The notes under the pieces: model-generated
Databases searched by the model: none
Told to the model about the DNA's origin: nothing
What the model saw: the letters and a program-made list of their open reading frames with translations, nothing else
Made by a program: the position numbers and the translations under genes
Shown here: positions 43,019-52,250 of the stretch, piece after piece
Numbering within the stretch: position 1 is the stretch's first letter
Layout of the letters: the number at the start of each line of letters is the position of its first letter
Assembly (NCBI GenBank): GCA_964598765.1
Contig: CAZRCZ010000005.1
Location: 1 to 64,000, forward strand
Reading direction: 5' to 3'
Origin: CAZRCZ01 sp964598765
Lineage (GTDB): Bacteria > Sumerlaeota > Sumerlaeia > MVZB01 > JAJFLK01
Length of the DNA: 64,000 nt

Positions 43019-45691
43019 ATGATTGATCGAACCGTCGTTGCGGCCTATCCTGAATCAATGCGAATGAGGAGTTTTCGTAAACTGCCGTGGTTGATCGCGA
43101 GATTTCGAACGGGGAATCTTTCGGGACGTTTTTCGAGCGTTGTCTTACTTGTCCTATTTTGGGTCGGCCCGGTCGAGCCGTCGTCGTCCCAAAATGCCGC
43201 CGAACGTCCGCATCCAACGGACACGGCGAAGGACGTTCAATTTTTCTCGGCGAAGATCAAGCCGCTTCTTGAACAGAATTGTTTTAAGTGTCACGGCGGA
43301 GGAGCGCGCGTCAAAGCGGGGCTTCGGCTGACCACGCGCGAAGGATTGCTGAAAGGGGGCGATCAAGGTCCCGCCGTCAATCTCGATCATCCCGAACTAA
43401 GCCTCTTGCTGGACATGCTGAGCTATCGGGACGAGCAACACCAAATGCCGCCGACGGGAAAATTGCGGGAGGAGCAAATTGCTCTCCTTCGGGAATGGAT
43501 CGAGAAGGGATTGCCGTGGAGCAAAGATACGACCGAAGAAAAGCCAATCGAGAATCCCGCCCCAGCCAAGTCGGATCCCAAGAAGCATTGGGCCTTCCAG
43601 CCTCTTAAAAGACCTGACGTTCCAAACGTCCACGAGGTCCACGACGTCGACGGTCCCGAACCGCGACCCAACCCGATTGACGCCTTCATCTTAAGGAAAT
43701 TGGAGGAAAAAGGACTCCAGCCTGCCTCTCAAGCCTCAAGAGGGGTTCTCATTCGTCGGGCGACTTATGATTTGATCGGTTTGCCGCCAACACCGGAACA
43801 AGCCCGCGCGTTTGTCAACGATCCCTCTCCAAACGCCTACGAAAAATTGGTGGATGACCTGCTCGCCTCGCCGCATTACGGCGAAAAATGGGGACGCCAC
43901 TGGCTCGACGTCGTGCGATACGCCGAAACCAACGGCTACGAGCGCGACGGCGACAAGCCGCACATCTGGCGTTATCGGGATTACGTCATTGACGCCTTCA
44001 ATAAAGACAAGCCTTACAATCAATTCATCCGCGAGCAACTTGCCGGAGACGAACTTCCCAACGCCGGACCGGAGCAAATCATCGCCACCGGATACTATCG
44101 CCTGAACATCTGGGACGACGAACCCGCCGACAAGGATCAAGGGCGATACGACACGCTCGACAGCCTCGTGGACACGACCGCTCAGGCGTTTCTCGGCCTG
44201 ACCATCGGTTGCGCGCGTTGCCACGACCACAAACTCGATCCCCTCCCGCAGACCGACTACTACGGTTTTCTTTCCTTCTTTCAAGGCATCACGGAGCAGG
44301 ACCGAGGCAATCCGAACAAGATTACGCGGAGCCTCATGCCTCCGGAAGAACAGTTTGAATATGATCTCCAAGTTTGGGGAAGAGACGCGAAAGTGAAAAA
44401 GCTCGACGCGGATTTGGCGGCGTTCGAGAAGGAATTCATCTCGAAATGGAATCGGCGGGACGAGTTGGCTCGCGTCTTTGCGGGCGTTCCCGAAGGCGCG
44501 ACGCCGGGAACCGCGCCGACGCCGATCGAAGTGCCCGATCTCCTAGAGAAGCACGGCGCGGAAATCATGGGCGCGGAAGAATTTGCCTTCTATCGCTGGA
44601 CCAAGAAAAAAGCGGACGCGCTCCGAGGACAACAGTTTCCCGGCAAATGGGCGGCGTGCGTCGAGGAAATCGGACCTGAACCTCCCGAAACGCATGTCTT
44701 GCTTCGCGGAAATCCTCACGTTCCGGGCGATTTGGTCAAGCCGGCATTCCCTGCGATCCTTTGCTCGACCAAGCCCGAAATTCCCGCGCCTTCAAAAAAT
44801 GCAAAAACTTCCGGTCGCCGACGCGCGCTCGCCGAATGGATCGCGAGCGACGAAAATCCCCTCACGGCGCGGGTGATGGTCAACCGCATTTGGCAACATC
44901 ACTTTGGCCACGGCATCGTCCGCACTAGCAACAACTTCGGCCTTCAAGGCGATCCGCCGACGCACCCCGAATTGCTTGATTGGCTTGCCGCGGAATTCAT
45001 CCGGAGCGGATGGAGCGTCAAGGCGATGCACCGCCTCATCATGACCTCGAAAGCCTATCAGATGTCCTCGGCGGGAAACGAAAAAGGGCTTGCGGAGGAT
45101 CCGGCGAACGATCTCTTTTGGCGCCACGACATGCGCAGGCTGACCGCCGAGGAGATTCGCGATTCTATTCTCGCCGTGAGCGGAAATCTAAATCTTAAAA
45201 CCGGCGGGCCGAGCGTCTATCCGAAAATGCTCGGAGCGGTCCTTGCCACGTCGTCCATGCCCGCCGCCGTCTGGAGCGCGTCGCCGCCGGAGGAGCAAAA
45301 TCGCCGGAGCGTTTACATTCATGTCAAGCGCTCGTTGCTCACGCCGTTGCTCGCCGATTATGACTTCGCCGACACCGACTCGAGTTGCCCGGTCCGATTT
45401 GTTTCCACGCAACCGCTTCAATCGCTGAACATGCTGAACAGTGAATTCATCAGCGAGCAGGCGCGACAATTCGCCGGACGCCTTCGCCGAGAATCGCCGA
45501 ACGGCGCGGAATCCCAAATCAAAACGGGCATCAACCTCGTGACCGGTCGTGAGGCCAAGTCCGTCGAAATTGCGGAGGGAATGCGGTTGATCGGCGAAAT
45601 GCGGGACCGGAATCATCTTTCGCCCGATCAATCCCTTGAGCGGTTTTGCCTCCTCGCCCTCAATCTCAACGAATTCATTTATTTGGACTGA
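43019..45691 (+). CDS. Planctomycete-type cytochrome c / DUF1549 / DUF1553 protein
   Basis: An 890-residue exported protein. ATG 43019 has GGGAGGAGG upstream; earlier frame is antisense to the neighbour. Hydrophobic signal at ~35-52. PSCyt1 haem site CFKCH at ~88. DUF1549 core: NPIDAFILRKLEEKGL, RRATYDLIGLPPTPEQARAF, LLASPHYGEKWGRHWLDVVRYAETNG. DUF1553 core: RRALAEWIASDENPLTARVMVNRIWQHHFGHGIV, FGLQGDPPTHPELLDWLA. These proteins are usually paired with DUF1501 proteins; here the DUF1501 gene is 9 kb away. Likely periplasmic and linked to breakdown of complex carbohydrates, by family only. Confidence 0.92.
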   Translation: MIDRTVVAAYPESMRMRSFRKLPWLIARFRTGNLSGRFSSVVLLVLFWVGPVEPSSSQNAAERPHPTDTAKDVQFFSAKIKPLLEQNCFKCHGGGARVKAGLRLTTREGLLKGGDQGPAVNLDHPELSLLLDMLSYRDEQHQMPPTGKLREEQIALLREWIEKGLPWSKDTTEEKPIENPAPAKSDPKKHWAFQPLKRPDVPNVHEVHDVDGPEPRPNPIDAFILRKLEEKGLQPASQASRGVLIRRATYDLIGLPPTPEQARAFVNDPSPNAYEKLVDDLLASPHYGEKWGRHWLDVVRYAETNGYERDGDKPHIWRYRDYVIDAFNKDKPYNQFIREQLAGDELPNAGPEQIIATGYYRLNIWDDEPADKDQGRYDTLDSLVDTTAQAFLGLTIGCARCHDHKLDPLPQTDYYGFLSFFQGITEQDRGNPNKITRSLMPPEEQFEYDLQVWGRDAKVKKLDADLAAFEKEFISKWNRRDELARVFAGVPEGATPGTAPTPIEVPDLLEKHGAEIMGAEEFAFYRWTKKKADALRGQQFPGKWAACVEEIGPEPPETHVLLRGNPHVPGDLVKPAFPAILCSTKPEIPAPSKNAKTSGRRRALAEWIASDENPLTARVMVNRIWQHHFGHGIVRTSNNFGLQGDPPTHPELLDWLAAEFIRSGWSVKAMHRLIMTSKAYQMSSAGNEKGLAEDPANDLFWRHDMRRLTAEEIRDSILAVSGNLNLKTGGPSVYPKMLGAVLATSSMPAAVWSASPPEEQNRRSVYIHVKRSLLTPLLADYDFADTDSSCPVRFVSTQPLQSLNMLNSEFISEQARQFAGRLRRESPNGAESQIKTGINLVTGREAKSVEIAEGMRLIGEMRDRNHLSPDQSLERFCLLALNLNEFIYLD

Positions 45692-45725
45692 AATCATCCG
45701 CGACTCGGAGCGGGTCAAGAATCCC

Positions 45726-46526
45726 ATGATAAAACTTGCGATGATTCAGATGCTCGTCGAGGGAGGCGCGAAGGCGCGCAATCTCGCCCGTGCGGAGGAG
45801 CGAATCGCCGACGCCGCGAACTGCGGATCGCAAATCGCCTTGTTACCCGAGGCGCTCGATCTCGGTTGGACGCATCCCTCGTCGCTGACCCAAGCCGAGC
45901 CGATTCCCGGAGGAGAACCGTTTGCGAGATTGGCCGACGCGGCGCGACGACACGGAATTTATGTCTGCGCTGGGTTGACTGAACGCGCCACGAATGACCG
46001 AGGCGCGGATTCAAAATCGAGCGCCAGCACGAATTACAATTCGGCGGCGCTGATCGGACCCGACGGCCGCTTGCTCCTACGCCACCGCAAGCTTAATGAA
46101 TTGGATATCGGCCGTCCTTATTACGGACAGGGAAGAAAACTCGAAGCCGTCTCGACCCCGCTGGGAACTCTGGGTGTCATGATTTGCGCCGACGCGTTCG
46201 CGCCCGGCCAGATGGTCTCCCGAACGCTGGCGCTCATGGGGGCGAAACTGATCCTCTCTCCCTGCGCGTGGGCCGTTCCCGCCGATCACGACAACGCCCG
46301 CGAACCGTATGGCCAAATCTGGCGCGAGTCCTATCAACCCGTGGCGCGTGAGTTTTCACTCTGGATCGCCGGAACGAGCAACGTGGGTCTGATGACGGCA
46401 GGCCCGTGGTCGGGACGCCGTTGCGTCGGTTGTTCGCTTGCGGTCAATGCAAACGGCGAAATCGTCGCCGATGGTGCCTACGGCGAATCGGCGGATGTGA
46501 TTCTGATGGTTGACGTTGCGATCTGA
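45726..46526 (+). CDS. Carbon-nitrogen hydrolase (nitrilase superfamily)
   Basis: A 266-residue cytoplasmic amidase-type enzyme; ATG 45726 starts MIKLAMIQMLVEGG as usual. Catalytic triad: Glu in IALLPEALDLG, Lys in LLRHRKLNELD, Cys in GVMICADAFAP. It would hydrolyse an amide or nitrile. It lies 34 bp after the cytochrome protein gene. Substrate unknown. Confidence 0.88.
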   Translation: MIKLAMIQMLVEGGAKARNLARAEERIADAANCGSQIALLPEALDLGWTHPSSLTQAEPIPGGEPFARLADAARRHGIYVCAGLTERATNDRGADSKSSASTNYNSAALIGPDGRLLLRHRKLNELDIGRPYYGQGRKLEAVSTPLGTLGVMICADAFAPGQMVSRTLALMGAKLILSPCAWAVPADHDNAREPYGQIWRESYQPVAREFSLWIAGTSNVGLMTAGPWSGRRCVGCSLAVNANGEIVADGAYGESADVILMVDVAI

Positions 46527-46556
46527 GCGTGATCATTCAAGCGATGGTTACTTCGA

Positions 46557-46683
46557 GGCGCATACTAGAATTGTTTATGGCCGAGCCAAATTTCATAAAC
46601 CGCCCATTTTCCGCCGCTATCGCGGCTGATTATCGAAGGTTTTCGAATTCTTGCCGAACTTGAAAACAATTCTGATATACGCC
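46557..46683. mobile_element. 127-bp palindromic element with imperfect terminal inverted repeats (MITE-like)
   Basis: The outer ~20 bp (GGCGCATACTAGAATTGTTT on the left) match the reverse complement of the right end (GGCGTATATCAGAATTGTTT) at 17 of 20 positions by eye. A central hairpin GCCGC-TATC-GCGGC lies at the midpoint. It has no coding capacity. It separates the amidase gene from the Rieske gene and may carry the promoter for the latter. Confidence 0.65.
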
Positions 46684-46731
46684 CAACCAGAGGATGCGAA
46701 ATTGGGTCTAAATACACATTGAGGGATGGCG

Positions 46732-47208
46732 ATGGATCAAACGCGACGAGGATTTCTCAGATACATGGTTTTCGCCGTGAACGCCGCGACGGGAATTCTG
46801 CTGGCCGTCCCGGGTTTGGGTTACGTCCTTGGACCGCTTTTCGGCCATCGCCGTTCGCAATGGGTCGAAGCCGGACCGCTGGAATCGTTTCAGGGTAAGG
46901 AGCCAAAGCTTGCCCGGTTGAAATACATTTCCTCCGCCGGATACCGCGAATCTCCCAAGACGCAGAACGTTTGGATTCTCGCCGATGAATCGCGGATCGC
47001 GGCTTATTCGACCGAATGTCCCCATCTCGGTTGCAACGTGACGTGGAAGGGAAATGAGGATTGGAAAGGCGCAAAGGGAATTTTCGCTTGCCCCTGCCAC
47101 GGCGGAAAATTTGATCGCGCCGGTAATGTTTTGGCCGGACCGCCTCCCACGCCGCTCAAGCAACTTCCCGCGAAAACCCAAGAGGGCAAAATTTACGTTC
47201 AGGTCTGA
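46732..47208 (+). CDS. Rieske iron-sulfur protein of a cytochrome bc complex
   Basis: A ~158-residue protein; ATG 46732 is better placed after GAGGG than ATG 46726. N-terminal Tat motif QTRRGFLRYMVF and one membrane anchor (AVNAATGILLAVPGLGYVLG). The 2Fe-2S cluster is bound by CPHLGC and CPCHGG. It passes electrons from quinol to cytochrome c. The cytochrome b gene follows at 13 bp, so they form one operon. Confidence 0.94.
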   Translation: MDQTRRGFLRYMVFAVNAATGILLAVPGLGYVLGPLFGHRRSQWVEAGPLESFQGKEPKLARLKYISSAGYRESPKTQNVWILADESRIAAYSTECPHLGCNVTWKGNEDWKGAKGIFACPCHGGKFDRAGNVLAGPPPTPLKQLPAKTQEGKIYVQV

Positions 47209-47221
47209 TTTCCGAGCCACA

Positions 47222-49042
47222 ATGTCCCACGAAAATCCCGCCCCTGCCAACTTGAAGGACCTTGTCGCCCGCGCGATTTCGCCGCTCAAGGAACTTTTCG
47301 ACGAGCCGCTTCCGCAAGGAGTCGGTTGGTTTCAAACCACCGGATCGCTCTGTCTTTTCATGGCGGCGCTACAAGTCGTCACCGGAATCCTGATGGCTCT
47401 TTATTATGCCCCCTCACCCGATTCCGCGTGGGAAAGCATCCGTTATGTCGAAGATAAAGTCGTTTGGGGGCGCGTCATCCACGGACTTCATCATTGGGGT
47501 TCGAGCGGATTCGTCGTCATGGTTTTCATCCACATGATTCGTGTTTTTATTTTCGGAGCCTACAAGGGGCGACGGAAATGGACGTGGATTATCGGCGTCG
47601 GATTGTTTTTCACGGTTCTCGGTTTTGGATTCACCGGCTATCTCCTTCCGTGGGACATGAAAGCGTATTTCGGCTCGAAAGTCGGGACGAATATTCTGGG
47701 CTACACTCCGGGCGTCGGTAGTTACGCGAGGGAATTTCTGCTTGGAGGAAAAGAAATCACGGAACTTACGCTTCCGCGATTTTACGCGCTTCACATTCTG
47801 ATTCTGCCCCTCGCACTTGGCGCGCTCATCGGCGCGCATCTTTATCTGATACGTCTTTACGGCATCACGCCTCCTTGGAAGCGCGACGACGAGGCGGTTG
47901 AATATCCGTTTCGATTTTTTCCCGAACAGGCGTTTCGCGATTCGACGATGATCCTGCTCGCGGCGGGATTGATGGTCGCGCTCGCGTATTTTGTCGGGGC
48001 CGATTTGGAGGAAAAAGCGGATCCGCTCAGCTCCGCCTACGCCCCGCATCCCGAATGGTATTTCCTCGGCCTTCAGGAATTGCTTCGCTATTTCAAAGGT
48101 CCCGCGCTCGTTCTCGGAACGTTCGTCATTCCGTTTTCGGTCGTGTTGGGAATGTTGCTTCTGCCGTTCGTGGATCGCAATCCGGAGCGGCGCATCTCGA
48201 AGCGTCCGATTGCGATGGCCGTGGCGATTCTCGCCGTGCTTGGTCCGATTGGATTCACAACGAAGGGATATCTCTCCTTGCGAAGGGAACGACGCGAGGT
48301 GGCGGAAATAGCGGGAGAGGAATTCGCGTCTCCAGCCGAGAAATCCGGCGACGCCCTTTCCAAGCTTCCGGTCTCGGCGACGCCGCAATCCAAGGAGACC
48401 GCCGCACAAGCGACTCCGACGGCGGCTCCTTCCGAGAAACCGCCGGAAGCTTCCGCCGCAACGCCCAAACAATTTGATTCCGCCACGATTGATTTCGGCA
48501 AGGAACTTTACCAATCGCTCGACTGCGCCAAATGCCACACGGGAGAAAAAGTCGGGCATGATTTGAACGTTCCTCCCTCGCTCGATTTCGCGGGGGACCG
48601 ATTCACTCCCGAATGGCTGATGACATATCTCAAGGAAGTTCCTCCGCGACGCTACGAATCCAAAGGGCGGCATCCGGTCGAGCGAATGCCCGATTTCAAA
48701 TTGAGCGACCGCGAATTGGAAGGCTTGACCGCGTATTTGGCGACTTGCCGGAAGCCCGAACTTTTCCCGGCCAAACTCGATCCTTCGCAGTCCACGCCGG
48801 AGAAGATCGCGCATGGCAAGCAACTTTTTGATTCTGAAAAATGCGCGGTCTGCCACGCGCTTGGAGGACGCGGCGGCAGAAGCGCTCCCGATCTGACGGG
48901 AGTTGGAAAGAGACTAAAGCCTGACTTTATCTTTCAGATGATAAAGCAAACGCAATCAATTGTTCCCAATACGACGATGGAGAACTCCCTTCTTGAGGAT
49001 GGGGAAATTCAAGCGTTGAGCTACTTTCTGCTATCCCAATAG
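47222..49042 (+). CDS. Cytochrome b fused to a dihaem cytochrome c domain
   Basis: A 606-residue fusion starting at ATG 47222 (MSHENPAPANLKDLV). Residues ~15-380 are a full cytochrome b: haem ligands in VIHGLHHWGSSG, VFIHMIRVF and the ALHILILPLALGALIGAHLY helix; quinol-site motif PEWY in APHPEWYFLG. A Thr/Ala/Pro-rich linker (~395-425) leads to two c-type haem sites, CAKCH (~435) and CAVCH (~540), each with a plausible Met later (ERMPDFKL). No separate cytochrome c1 gene is nearby, so this fusion plus Rieske protein seems to make up the whole complex III. Confidence 0.93.
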   Translation: MSHENPAPANLKDLVARAISPLKELFDEPLPQGVGWFQTTGSLCLFMAALQVVTGILMALYYAPSPDSAWESIRYVEDKVVWGRVIHGLHHWGSSGFVVMVFIHMIRVFIFGAYKGRRKWTWIIGVGLFFTVLGFGFTGYLLPWDMKAYFGSKVGTNILGYTPGVGSYAREFLLGGKEITELTLPRFYALHILILPLALGALIGAHLYLIRLYGITPPWKRDDEAVEYPFRFFPEQAFRDSTMILLAAGLMVALAYFVGADLEEKADPLSSAYAPHPEWYFLGLQELLRYFKGPALVLGTFVIPFSVVLGMLLLPFVDRNPERRISKRPIAMAVAILAVLGPIGFTTKGYLSLRRERREVAEIAGEEFASPAEKSGDALSKLPVSATPQSKETAAQATPTAAPSEKPPEASAATPKQFDSATIDFGKELYQSLDCAKCHTGEKVGHDLNVPPSLDFAGDRFTPEWLMTYLKEVPPRRYESKGRHPVERMPDFKLSDRELEGLTAYLATCRKPELFPAKLDPSQSTPEKIAHGKQLFDSEKCAVCHALGGRGGRSAPDLTGVGKRLKPDFIFQMIKQTQSIVPNTTMENSLLEDGEIQALSYFLLSQ

Positions 49043-49230
49043 AAGATCGGAGCGCGAGGATGCGCGATTGTCCTGCGATGAGCGGATTTCGCGCTGGACG
49101 CTTCCTCTCGGTCGTGGCTCGGATGCTTTCAAACATCCGGTTCGATAAACTACAAAATACCATTTGCCTGTGGATTTCCCGCAACGATCCAAGTATAGTC
49201 CAACGTCAACGTTTGAAGGAGCTTTGGAGA

Positions 49231-50127
49231 ATGGGTGTCCAGCGAACCATCACCGTTTGGGTTTTGAATTTTCTCGTCGTGGCCTGCCTTGCGTTTTGGG
49301 GTTCGGCTTGTGATTCCTCGACTTCCGAAAGCGGACAGACCACAGCCAAGCAAACCGCACCGCAGGGTCCTCCGCCGATCCCAGCCAAATTGCAGGGGCG
49401 AACGCTCCACTTCCCGGCGGATCATTCGCTCGGCGCTCTGAAAGTCCGCAAGGTGGGTTCGACGCGCATTCAAGATTGGCAACAGTCCTCGGACGCAAAG
49501 GGCGATGTCGGAATGATGCAAGGGATGGAGGCGATGCTTCAAATCGGCGCGGACGCCGTCGGCGATCTTTCTTCCCTCGACGCTCTGCCGCCTGACGCGC
49601 TTCAGGAAATTGTGTTCGAGAAAACCGACGTCAGCGACGACCAACTCGCCCACCTCGCCCACCTCACCGGCCTTGTCGGCTTGAACCTTGATGAGACCTC
49701 AGTCAGTGACGCGGGGTTGGCTCATCTGGCCGATCTCAAATCGCTTGAGAAGCTCGCGCTCGGCGGGACCCGCGTCACCGACAGCGGACTTGCGCGGTTG
49801 GAAGAGATGACCTCCTTGAAAAAACTTTGGCTTCATAACACCCACATCACCGACGCCGGATTGTCGCATTTGACCGCGCTTCCGCATTTGGAGCGTTTGA
49901 TTCTTTCCAAAACAGGCGTCACCGACGCGGGACTCGCCGAACTTGCCAAGATACCCACGCTTCAAGTCTTGGTGCTCCAAGCGACGGAAATCAGCGACGG
50001 AGGACTCGAGACGATCAAAAATTTCAAATCGCTGAACGAAATTGAATTGGCAGGGACCAAGGTGACGATGGCGGGCGTCCAGCAGGCCAAGGCCGTTTTG
50101 CCCAACTGCACGTTTCATTTTCCCTGA
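49231..50127 (+). CDS. LRR lipoprotein, paralogue 2
   Basis: A 298-residue protein. ATG 49231 has AAGGAGCTTTGGAGA upstream and gives a signal peptide with a weak lipobox (FWGSAC). Residues ~60-135 repeat the SLG / W / AKGDV / LQI module seen in the gene at 1876-2487. Residues ~135-295 are about seven LRRs (TSVSDAGLAHLADLKSLEKLALGG, THITDAGLSHLTALPHLERL). Probably a cell-envelope protein-binding factor. It is followed 30 bp later by a third paralogue. Confidence 0.85.
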   Translation: MGVQRTITVWVLNFLVVACLAFWGSACDSSTSESGQTTAKQTAPQGPPPIPAKLQGRTLHFPADHSLGALKVRKVGSTRIQDWQQSSDAKGDVGMMQGMEAMLQIGADAVGDLSSLDALPPDALQEIVFEKTDVSDDQLAHLAHLTGLVGLNLDETSVSDAGLAHLADLKSLEKLALGGTRVTDSGLARLEEMTSLKKLWLHNTHITDAGLSHLTALPHLERLILSKTGVTDAGLAELAKIPTLQVLVLQATEISDGGLETIKNFKSLNEIELAGTKVTMAGVQQAKAVLPNCTFHFP

Positions 50128-50157
50128 GATCGCATTTAACCGAGGAAGGGTTCGATC

Positions 50158-50817
50158 ATGAGCATTTTCGGTTCGCCATCCCCCTCCGGTTCTCCCGGAA
50201 AAAGCGAAGGAAAAAATTTTCAATTTGATTCCGCCAATTCGCTCGGCATGGTCTGGACCCGTCCGGTCGGGACCAAAGGACACAGCGGTTGGAAACAACT
50301 GGGCGAGGCCAAAGGGAAAGTCGCGGTTCCCGAGGGTTCGGAGGTCATGCTCCAAATTCGTCCCGAGACACTTCCCGATCTGTCGCTGTTCAATTCGTTC
50401 AAGCCGGACGATCTTCACACGCTCGATCTTTGGGACACGAAAATCGCCGACAAGGACCTCGCCCATCTGAGCCGCCTGACCGGCTTGCAGGCGATCAATC
50501 TTTCGCGCACGCGCGTCACCGACGCGGGATTGACCCACGTCGCCGGTCTGACCAAACTCATCACGCTCAATCTTTATGGCACGCAAATCACCGACGCCGG
50601 TCTGCACTATCTCGTCAATCTGACCAATCTTCAAACGCTATGGGTAAACAAAACACAGGTGGGCGACCCCGGCCTCGCGCAAATCAAGGGCCTCAAGACG
50701 CTCCGCGAACTTTATATCGCCGACACGAAGGTCACGGAAGCGGGTCGCGATGATTTCAAGCGAGCGTTGCCGGGTTGCCAAGTGCGTAGCGGCAAGGGTT
50801 CGATTTGGTCCTATTGA
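50158..50817 (+). CDS. LRR protein, paralogue 3
   Basis: A 219-residue protein starting at ATG 50158 after GAGGAAGG. It lacks a signal peptide. The shared module is at ~22-92 (SLGMVWTR, GWKQLGEAKGKV, LQIRPE) and four to five LRRs follow (TRVTDAGLTHVAGLTKLITLNLYG). Tandem with the lipoprotein paralogue, so one may have arisen by duplication and lost export. Function unknown. Confidence 0.83.
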   Translation: MSIFGSPSPSGSPGKSEGKNFQFDSANSLGMVWTRPVGTKGHSGWKQLGEAKGKVAVPEGSEVMLQIRPETLPDLSLFNSFKPDDLHTLDLWDTKIADKDLAHLSRLTGLQAINLSRTRVTDAGLTHVAGLTKLITLNLYGTQITDAGLHYLVNLTNLQTLWVNKTQVGDPGLAQIKGLKTLRELYIADTKVTEAGRDDFKRALPGCQVRSGKGSIWSY

Positions 50818-50840
50818 ACCCATCGGTGTTGGGGCCGGAT

Positions 50841-52250
50841 ATGCAAATCAGCCTTTCCGATTTATGGCGGTGGGACGGAAAAATTGACCGAGGCCCCTAC
50901 GCCCTTATCGGCATCGTCGCGTTCTTAATCAAACACAACTTGGATCGCGCGGTGTCGCTTCATTTCTTCCACCAAAGGTGGGGCTTGATAAGTTATTTTT
51001 TCCCTCCCGCACATTCGGCAGGCGTCTTCTCGCTGGTTGGTTCCGACCGCGATTTCTTTCTTACCATGGTTGCTCTCTCGCTTCCTTTTATCTGGATGGG
51101 AATTGTATTAACGCTCCGGCGTCTTCGTTCGCTGGGTCTGCGTGAAACGCTGGTTCTTCTTTTTTTCTTTCCAGTGGTGAATTTGATTTTTTTCACTCTG
51201 CTCTGCATCTTGCCCGCGAAAAATGATAGTGAATCAAATGAGGAGTCCGGCGCATCCGAAAGTTCCTCAAACTTCTGGGATCGGTTAATTCCCCAAGGTC
51301 AGCTCGCCTCGGGCGCAATGGCGCTACTTGTCACCGCGCCGTTTGGCGCTCTTGCGGCCTACGCAGGTTCCTCACTCCTTCAAAATTACGGGTGGGGAAT
51401 TTTTATCGCATTGCCGTTCTGTCAGGGATTAGGAGCCACGCTGATTTATTCCTATCATTCACCGAAGCACATCTACAGTTGCATGATCGTGGCCCTTCTG
51501 TCGGTGTTTCTACTGGCGACGATTCTTATTTTCTTTGCCGTCGAAGGTATGATTTGTCTTTTAATGGCATCGCCGATCGTCCTCGCGCTGGGCGCATTCG
51601 GGGCATTGATCGGATACATCATTCAAAGAGACTACTGGCAACGCGCCCACATGTGGCCGACCTTCTTGGTCTTAATCCTTATTTCGCCATCACTCATGGG
51701 AGCAGAGCGCGTTCTGAATCCACTCCCTCCATTTTGCTCCATTACTTCTCAGGTAGAGGTCGAGGCTTCGGCGGAAAGAGTTTGGAAAGGAGTTATTTCC
51801 TTCAGGGAAATTCCTCCTCCCAAGGAATGGCTTTTCCAAATGGGCGCGGCATACCCGGTCAGCGCGGAATTGGATGGGACAGGGCCCGGAGCAATCCGGC
51901 GGTGTGTGTTCTCAACCGGCGCCTTCGTCGAACCAATTGAGGTGTGGGATGAACCGCGCTTGCTAAAATTCTCAGTCTCAACCATCCCTCCACCCATGCG
52001 GGAATGGACTTTCTATCGTGAAATCCATCCAGCTCACTTGAAGGATCATTTGATGGTAAGCGGTGGACAATTTCTTCTGACTTCAATTTCAGAAAATCGC
52101 ACGCTTCTGGAAGGGACGACGTGGTATTCCAATCGGATGTGGCCCGCCAGTTATTGGAGATTGTGGACTGACTATTTTATTCACAGGATTCATCTGCGGG
52201 TATTGGACCACATCAAGCGTGAGGTCGAAGAAAACGCACATCGAAAATGA
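50841..52250 (+). CDS. DUF805-like membrane protein fused to an SRPBCC domain
   Basis: A 469-residue protein; ATG 50841 begins MQISLSDLWRWDGKIDRGPYALIG, which resembles a DUF805 start. About eight membrane spans run to residue ~300 (FIWMGIVLTLRRLRSLGLRETLVLLFFFPVVNL, MIVALLSVFLLATILIFFAV). The C-terminal ~150 residues are a polyketide-cyclase/SRPBCC fold (SQVEVEASAERVWKGVISFREIPPPKEW, LEGTTWYSNRMWPASYW). The C-terminal domain would bind a lipid-like ligand. Base composition is lower in GC than the LRR genes beside it. Exact role unknown. Confidence 0.78.
   Translation: MQISLSDLWRWDGKIDRGPYALIGIVAFLIKHNLDRAVSLHFFHQRWGLISYFFPPAHSAGVFSLVGSDRDFFLTMVALSLPFIWMGIVLTLRRLRSLGLRETLVLLFFFPVVNLIFFTLLCILPAKNDSESNEESGASESSSNFWDRLIPQGQLASGAMALLVTAPFGALAAYAGSSLLQNYGWGIFIALPFCQGLGATLIYSYHSPKHIYSCMIVALLSVFLLATILIFFAVEGMICLLMASPIVLALGAFGALIGYIIQRDYWQRAHMWPTFLVLILISPSLMGAERVLNPLPPFCSITSQVEVEASAERVWKGVISFREIPPPKEWLFQMGAAYPVSAELDGTGPGAIRRCVFSTGAFVEPIEVWDEPRLLKFSVSTIPPPMREWTFYREIHPAHLKDHLMVSGGQFLLTSISENRTLLEGTTWYSNRMWPASYWRLWTDYFIHRIHLRVLDHIKREVEENAHRK

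Noticed and set aside
47414..48856. 480-residue open frame on the minus strand
   Set aside because: Antisense shadow of the cytochrome b-c fusion.
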